A DNA stretch of 64,000 nucleotides from Ligilactobacillus pobuzihii E100301 = KCTC 13174 (GTDB lineage Bacteria > Bacillota > Bacilli > Lactobacillales > Lactobacillaceae), in NCBI RefSeq assembly GCF_000349725.1, contig NZ_KB714697.1:53286-117285 (forward strand). The letters are read 5' to 3'. The translations under genes and the position numbers were made by a program. Each line of letters begins with the position of its first letter. The stretch's first letter is position 1. Shown here one piece after another: positions 60,786-64,000 of this stretch. Under the pieces are notes generated by a model that saw nothing but the letters and a program-made list of their open reading frames with translations, searched no databases and was not told the origin of the DNA.

Positions 60786-61235
60786 ATGGCAGTATATCAA
60801 TTAAGTGCAAATAATTTTTTAGGTATAGATAAATCTAACAGTTTTTTGTATGTTCTAAAAGTTAAACTACCGGTCTTTATAAAAGTTAATGATGGATTAA
60901 AAGAAAAAATAGAGGGTACCTTCCAGAATTTGAATGATATTGAGTTATTGGATATTAAATTTCATGAAGGCAAATTTACACGTTTTAAGTTGTGGCTAAA
61001 TTTTTCTGACAATAACGACAGTCAATCTGATTTTTCAGTTAATTTAATGTTTCATCCTGAGTTGATGGAAATCCGGAAATATAGGTTACATGTTGGACAA
61101 CAGTTTTACATTGAAACAACACCGCAAGACGATAATATTTCTTTAGATGACTTAGAAAGAGATTTCGAACAGTTTCAGGAAATTAATTTGTTTGTTGGAG
61201 CACAATACCAGTACACGGGAGTAAGGAATCAGTAA
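60786..61235 (+). CDS. Uncharacterised protein, 149 aa
   Basis: I do not recognise it. The ATG at 60786 has GAGAGAGG seven bases upstream and an own promoter, so it is likely a real single-gene unit closed by a terminator at 61279. The 149 residues are acidic, with no membrane segment; alternating hydrophobic strands (FLYVLKVKLPVFIKV, SVNLMFHPELM, RLHVGQQFYIET) suggest a small beta-rich domain, ending in an acidic helix (DLERDFEQFQE). It stands between lepA and the gene-poor signal-rich region. Confidence 0.7.
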   Translation: MAVYQLSANNFLGIDKSNSFLYVLKVKLPVFIKVNDGLKEKIEGTFQNLNDIELLDIKFHEGKFTRFKLWLNFSDNNDSQSDFSVNLMFHPELMEIRKYRLHVGQQFYIETTPQDDNISLDDLERDFEQFQEINLFVGAQYQYTGVRNQ

Positions 61236-61278
61236 CATCTAGGATATTGTTTTGAGCATTATGGTATAGGTATAGATT

Positions 61279-61333
61279 GAAAGGATACGTATGCATTTAT
61301 ATTTGGCGTATGGATCCTTTTGATCTTTTTTAT
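61279..61333 (+). terminator. Terminator after the 149-aa orphan
   Basis: AAAGGAT pairs with ATCCTTT, continued after a small internal loop by TATGC/GCGTA, and followed by TTGATCTTTTTT. Confidence 0.75.
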
Positions 61334-61344
61334 TTAAAATGGAA

Positions 61345-61359
61345 AAAAGAGCTGGGGCA
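61345..61359 (+). repeat. Inverted copy of a repeat end
   Basis: AAAAGAGCTGGGGCA matches, in 14 of 15 positions, the reverse complement of 62342-62356 at the far end of the long hairpin element. It lies at the beginning of a 60-codon spurious frame. Either a member of the same dispersed repeat family or the other end of a larger element. Confidence 0.55.
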
Positions 61360-61596
61360 AAAGCAGTAGTACGTGGAAAAATAGTTTGTAAAGATAATAA
61401 GAGGGTATGCCATAGTGGCTATTTTTTAAGGGGTATGCGAAAATTACCAAAGTATATCAGTTGCCTTATGAAAGCCACAATGCCTAGACGACTAAACTTA
61501 ATTAATACCCAAAGTCACTAATAATTAAATTACTAATGACAGTTAAGCTTCTTTTAAGGATGATTTTATATAGTACAGGTCAAGGAGGCGAGTAAG

Positions 61597-61659
61597 ATGA
61601 TAGAAGCTATCAGTACTCTACTTGCAGCACTTTATATATATCATTATGCTAATGAATAA
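61597..61659 (+). CDS. Small hydrophobic ORF, 20 aa
   Basis: ATG at 61597, seven bases after the perfect site AAGGAGG, encodes MIEAISTLLAALYIYHYANE then TAA. The middle is hydrophobic (ISTLLAALYIY) and the tail polar. Its message would carry a 9-bp long-range pairing TAAGGTAGC (61670-61678) with GCTACCTTA (61763-61771) and end at a weak hairpin near 61803-61840. Size, hydrophobicity and context are like type I toxin or small membrane peptides, but I recognise no family; it could be chance. Confidence 0.4.
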   Translation: MIEAISTLLAALYIYHYANE

Positions 61660-61839
61660 TTGGCACATTTAAGGTAGCTTTAAGGTTGAGATATTAAACT
61701 ACGGTCATATAAGGAAGAATTCAGGTAAAACTTTAAGAACTGTAAAAATGTTTTAGGCTATTGCTACCTTATAAAAAGAACGGCATAGGAAAATGGATAT
61801 ATAGGCATCTAGTGAAAAGCTAGGTGCTATTTTGCTTGG

Positions 61840-61911
61840 AAAATAAAAAGCCTTTAGAATAAGTGTTTCAATACATTTTAAATGGTTCTGTTTTGATTTA
61901 ATAAGCAGAGG
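61840..61911. repeat. Degenerate direct copy of the tRNA-Ser 3' flank
   Basis: This 72-base stretch matches 62407-62479, the 3' end and terminator of tRNA-Ser, at roughly five of six positions: it opens with 22 identical bases and includes TTTTAAATGGTTCT. The tRNA body itself is not repeated, and in this copy the terminator stem is broken. Confidence 0.8.
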
Positions 61912-61982
61912 AAATCTTTTTAAAAACAAAATAAAGTTAAACGTTATGTGTAGATTAGCAAGCGAATAGTTTAAAACAATAA

Positions 61983-62010
61983 CCTCCGAGAAATCGGAGG
62001 ATTTTTATTT
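61983..62010 (+). terminator. Intrinsic terminator with GAAA loop
   Basis: Perfect 7-bp stem CCTCCGA (61983-61989) / TCGGAGG (61994-62000) closed by GAAA, followed by ATTTTTATTTT. It ends a plus-strand transcript with no obvious gene, perhaps the one containing the sORF at 61597. Confidence 0.88.
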
Positions 62011-62140
62011 TGCACAATTATTCATCTAAATAAATTTATGTTATATTACCTTTTGTCGGAATTCCCTATAGCCGACATATTCTTAGAAACACACGACTGA
62101 ATGAAATGAGCTCACTTTTTCGGAGGTGAGTTTATTTTTA

Positions 62141-62149
62141 TGCTATAAT
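62141..62149 (+). promoter_or_regulatory. Consensus extended -10 promoter
   Basis: TGCTATAAT is a perfect extended -10. The -35 is poor. It would start a transcript near 62156 that runs into the long hairpin at 62202-62361. Confidence 0.6.
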
Positions 62150-62201
62150 CTAGTTGTAACTATCAGAATTTCATTCCATTCTGGAGTTGATTACTCCACA
62201 C

Positions 62202-62361
62202 AAAAAGAGAGTGAGACAAAAGATGTTTTGAAGCTTGTAATGATGATTGCGTTATTTTGGGTCGTAGCAAAGCGAAAGGCTAAAATAACGCAATCGTTGT
62301 TACAGTAAGGCTTCAATCTTTTGAGATCGCGCAGTTAGTTATGCCTCAGCTCTTTTATTTT
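62202..62361 (+). repeat. Long imperfect hairpin, dispersed repeat or structured ncRNA
   Basis: Core: GATTGCGTTATTTT (62245-62258) and its exact complement AAAATAACGCAATC (62282-62295). Outward, TGTAATGAT pairs with GTTGTTACA through wobbles and GAAGC with GCTTC (62230-62234 with 62310-62314). The ends AAAAGAGAGTGAGACA and TGCCTCAGCTCTTTT pair again, and ATTTTT follows the last arm, so transcription from 62141 would end here. Compensating G-U pairs argue for selection on RNA shape. Confidence 0.65.
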
Positions 62362-62405
62362 TCAGTAATTACATAATAATTTGCCCGACATTTTTAATGG
62401 GAACT

Positions 62406-62447
62406 CAAAAATAAAAAGCCTTTAGAATAGGCATTCCAAGGCTTTTT
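62406..62447 (-). terminator. Terminator of tRNA-Ser
   Basis: AAAAAGCCT (62413-62421) pairs with AGGCTTTTT (62439-62447), nine perfect base pairs, with T-run on the minus strand, 24 bases beyond the tRNA 3' end. Confidence 0.88.
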
Positions 62448-62471
62448 AAATGGTTCTATTTTGGTACAATA

Positions 62472-62559
62472 AGGAGAGTACAGGATTTGAACCTGCGCGC
62501 CGGTATTAGCCGGTTCGCCGGATTTCGAGTCCGGTGCATTACCACTCTGCCAACTCTCC
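62472..62559 (-). tRNA. tRNA-Ser(CGA)
   Basis: Minus-strand class II tRNA of 88 nt. Acceptor GGAGAGT pairs with ACTCTCC; the anticodon loop reads CTCGAAA, anticodon CGA at 62525-62527, in the CCGGA/TCCGG stem; a long variable arm with GAACCGG/CCGGCGC shape follows; the T arm is CAGG TTCAAAT CCTG. It reads UCG codons. CCA is not encoded. The base after the acceptor stem is U, not the G usual for tRNA-Ser. Confidence 0.96.
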
Positions 62560-62571
62560 ACAACAAAAGTT

Positions 62572-62600
62572 ATTATAGCAAATATTAGTAGTTATGACAA
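62572..62600 (-). promoter_or_regulatory. Promoter of tRNA-Ser
   Basis: Minus strand TTGTCA (62595-62600), 17 bases, TATAAT (62572-62577) with the extended -10 TGC. The start would be about 7 bases before the mature 5' end. Confidence 0.88.
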
Positions 62601-62635
62601 TATAAATTTTGTTTTATCCTCATAGGAGACAAGAT

Positions 62636-62736
62636 ATTAAAAATGCCCATTCTCCAGCAAGAATGGGTTAAATTATCTATGTGCACTACCGAAGCAGCAA
62701 TGAAGATTAATCTTCAGGCGCGTGACCTTATGTCCA
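62636..62736 (-). ncRNA. Candidate small RNA, about 100 nt, unknown family
   Basis: Minus strand, with a consensus promoter just upstream and an intrinsic terminator at the end. Predicted parts from 5' to 3': GGTCACGCGCC; a self-complementary GAAGATTAATCTTC (62702-62715); a stable hairpin CTGC-UUCG-GUAG (about 62684-62695); a single-stranded AU-rich linker; and terminator CCCATTCT/AGAATGGG (62660-62667 with 62646-62653) followed by CATTTTT. No start codon with ribosome site lies inside. It is not SRP, 6S, tmRNA or RNase P RNA as far as I can judge. Confidence 0.6.
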
Positions 62737-62741
62737 ACCTA

Positions 62742-62770
62742 ATGATAAGTTAAATTATGATTGTAGTCAA
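62742..62770 (-). promoter_or_regulatory. Promoter of the candidate small RNA
   Basis: Minus strand TTGACT (62765-62770), 17 bases, TATCAT (62742-62747). Start site would be near 62736. Confidence 0.72.
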
Positions 62771-62924
62771 CTAACTATGTAAGAAAAAATTAACTTTTTT
62801 AAAAATAAGTTATTTTTATCGATACTTTCGTAGAATATTCCCAGTCTAATCAGGAATAGATATATCGTAACGAATAGACATATTAGAAATCCTAAATAAA
62901 TTTACCTTTAATATAAATGGCTGC

Positions 62925-62953
62925 TTTAGAAATTAGTTGAAATATGCTAAGAT
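62925..62953 (+). promoter_or_regulatory. Promoter of the serine-rich protein gene
   Basis: TTTAGA (62925-62930), 17 bases, TAAGAT (62948-62953) with the extended -10 TGC; leader about 60 bases. Confidence 0.6.
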
Positions 62954-63019
62954 GTACCTCATATATTTGATAAGATTAGTGTAATTAATAAAAAGCATGT
63001 TTTTATAGGAAGTGAAATT

Positions 63020-63961
63020 TTGGTTAAATATAAACCAGCCTCCATTAAATTTTACACTTGCCTGAGTTGTATCGGGATACTAATTGGATTAACGGTAGTT
63101 GCACCGAAAGTCGATGCATCTCAGAGCAATGCAAGCAATGTTACTAGTGAAAAAGTAGCCAGAGCGCAAACAAAACAAGAAAATGAAGCAAGTGACCATG
63201 ATTCATCTTCTCTTGAAACTATATCTTCAAAGTTCGAAGAAACAAAGTCCAGTAGTGATGATCAAGACAGTGATATGCCATCGTCGAGTTCTGATTCAAG
63301 TACCAGCTCTGACTCTAGTTCAGAATCATCATCTTCGAGTGCTTCATCCGAGGAGTCTTCGTCAAGTTCATCGTCCTCTGAGTCAAGTAGTTCAAGTAGT
63401 TCACAATCTAGTTCCTCGTCACCAGCTTCATCTGAGGATAATTCTTCGACAGAAAGTGATAATATAACACCTCCTGCCAATTCGAGTTCAGGCGATGGTA
63501 GTCCGAGTTCCAGTGCTGACTCCATTGTAGATGCATCGACACGTTCTGATGATAATGACGAGCAAAAGTCGCAAGCAAGCTCAAGTAAAGTATCATCAAA
63601 TAGTGATCAAGCTTCGTCAGTTTCTCAAAAAGATGAAGTTCGAAAAATAACTGATACTTATAGTAAAGCTCAAGTTTTAGCTGCAAGGAATGTTCGTTCT
63701 AGTAACGATTCAAGTTCTGGAGATAATATAAAAGGTAACGATCAAGCTAATACTAATGTTGTTGATTTTACAAATGCAACAACTGCTTATGCACCGCCGT
63801 CTTCAACGGTATTAAAAGATGATTCTCACTTTACTTTGAACTCTTTTTTATATTTTGCAGCGGTATTTGTGATCATCTTGATATATACACTCTATGGTGA
63901 AATACAAGATAGTCGAAAATACAAAATAGAAGACTATTCAAAAAAGAATAGAAAGAAATAG
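63020..63961 (+). CDS. Serine-rich single-pass surface protein
   Basis: 313 residues. N-terminus MVKYKPASIKFYTCLSC then a hydrophobic core (about 12-30) and VDA as a likely signal cleavage site. Residues about 60-205 are dominated by Ser with Asp and Glu, a form typical of O-glycosylated or stalk regions. One C-terminal membrane helix FLYFAAVFVIILIYTLY (about 275-291) is followed by a basic tail. There is no LPxTG, so it is held by the helix, not by sortase. The TTG start follows GGAAGTG. The next frame begins two bases after its stop, so it probably heads an operon. Confidence 0.82.
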   Translation: MVKYKPASIKFYTCLSCIGILIGLTVVAPKVDASQSNASNVTSEKVARAQTKQENEASDHDSSSLETISSKFEETKSSSDDQDSDMPSSSSDSSTSSDSSSESSSSSASSEESSSSSSSSESSSSSSSQSSSSSPASSEDNSSTESDNITPPANSSSGDGSPSSSADSIVDASTRSDDNDEQKSQASSSKVSSNSDQASSVSQKDEVRKITDTYSKAQVLAARNVRSSNDSSSGDNIKGNDQANTNVVDFTNATTAYAPPSSTVLKDDSHFTLNSFLYFAAVFVIILIYTLYGEIQDSRKYKIEDYSKKNRKK

Positions 63962-63963
63962 GT

Positions 63964-64000
63964 ATGAAGAAGATAAAGTATCCTTCAACCAAAAAATACC
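63964..64000 (+). CDS. Start of the next gene, cut by the window end
   Basis: ATG at 63964 opens a frame MKKIKYPSTKKY that stays open to the end. It lies two bases after the serine-rich gene, with only a weak ribosome site (AATAGG), which suggests translational coupling. Only 12 codons are visible and no identity can be given. Confidence 0.45.
   Translation, partial: MKKIKYPSTKKY

Larger units (their letters stand above)
61236..63019. other. 1.8-kb region without ordinary protein genes
   Basis: Apart from the tRNA-Ser, a 20-codon sORF and the promoters, terminators, hairpins and repeats listed separately, I find no convincing reading frame here. The sequence is AT-rich and mixes complete transcription units for RNA with degenerate repeats, as in a decayed or frequently rearranged locus. 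A 60-codon frame at 61339 and another at 62126 lie on hairpin repeats and are rejected as genes. Confidence 0.75.

Noticed and set aside
61339-61521. 60-codon frame starting ATG
   Set aside because: No ribosome site, begins in a repeat-like GAGCTGGGGCAAAAG sequence, and the product resembles no protein; most likely non-coding.
62126-62308. 60-codon frame over the long hairpin
   Set aside because: It runs through the promoter and both hairpin arms; the RNA structure explains the sequence better than coding.
62636-62740. SRP (4.5S) RNA because of GAAGCAGC and GCGCGTG on the plus strand
   Set aside because: The GGAA tetraloop with flanking UCC/GGA pairing and domain IV loop are absent; promoter and terminator are on the other strand.
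63262-63525. Acidic antisense frame in the serine-rich gene
   Set aside because: The Leu/Glu/Asp repeat is the complement of the Ser codons; no promoter or ribosome site.

Overview
The window is a low-GC Firmicute chromosome segment, most likely from the Lactobacillaceae. Supporting signs are the Gram-positive PolC replicase, a CIRCE/HrcA heat-shock operon, a PASTA kinase/phosphatase pair, Asp23-FakA, AGGAGG ribosome sites with many TTG starts, two pyruvate oxidases, and no sporulation genes in the rsgA-rpe-thiN-rpmB region where Bacillus has spoVM. I cannot fix the genus from sequence alone.

Layout. (1) 1-8736: priA (5' end missing), fmt, rsmB, stp, prkC, rsgA, rpe, thiN, a tightly packed plus-strand run for replication restart, translation initiation, rRNA processing, cell-wall signalling and cofactor supply. 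rpmB follows on the minus strand. (2) 9304-22765: asp23-fakA, recG, plsX-acpP, rnc-smc-ftsY-ylxM-ffh (fatty-acid uptake, lipid synthesis, chromosome organisation, SRP targeting). (3) 22823-31555: rpsP-khpA-rimM-trmD, rplS with a candidate L19 leader, pyrH-frr, uppS-cdsA-rseP-proS. (4) 31667-43411: polC, then rimP-nusA-ylxR-ylxQ-infB-rbfA and truB-ribF. (5) 43457-48309: hrcA-grpE-dnaK-dnaJ under a sigma-A promoter with CIRCE.

(6) 48476-58341 is an accessory metabolic block lying between dnaJ and lepA, genes that are neighbours in many Firmicutes. It holds a nucleoside deoxyribosyltransferase, two GNAT acetyltransferases, an alpha/beta hydrolase, glyA, an aldo/keto reductase, an unrecognised 239-aa protein and two divergent pyruvate oxidases. 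The minus-strand oxidase has a promoter overlapped by a cre-like site. (7) lepA (58699-60528) and a 149-aa orphan follow.

(8) 61236-63019 has no ordinary protein gene but is rich in signals: a tRNA-Ser(CGA) with its own promoter and terminator, a degenerate copy of that tRNA's 3' flank about 570 bp away, a promoter-led long hairpin that looks like a dispersed repeat or ncRNA, a 20-codon hydrophobic sORF with a perfect ribosome site, and on the minus strand a complete promoter/UUCG-hairpin/terminator unit that I read as an undescribed small RNA of about 100 nt. (9) The window ends in a serine-rich single-pass surface protein and the first codons of the next gene. Several operons carry leader hairpins (rnc, rplS, rimP, infB, rimM), so post-initiation control is a theme.
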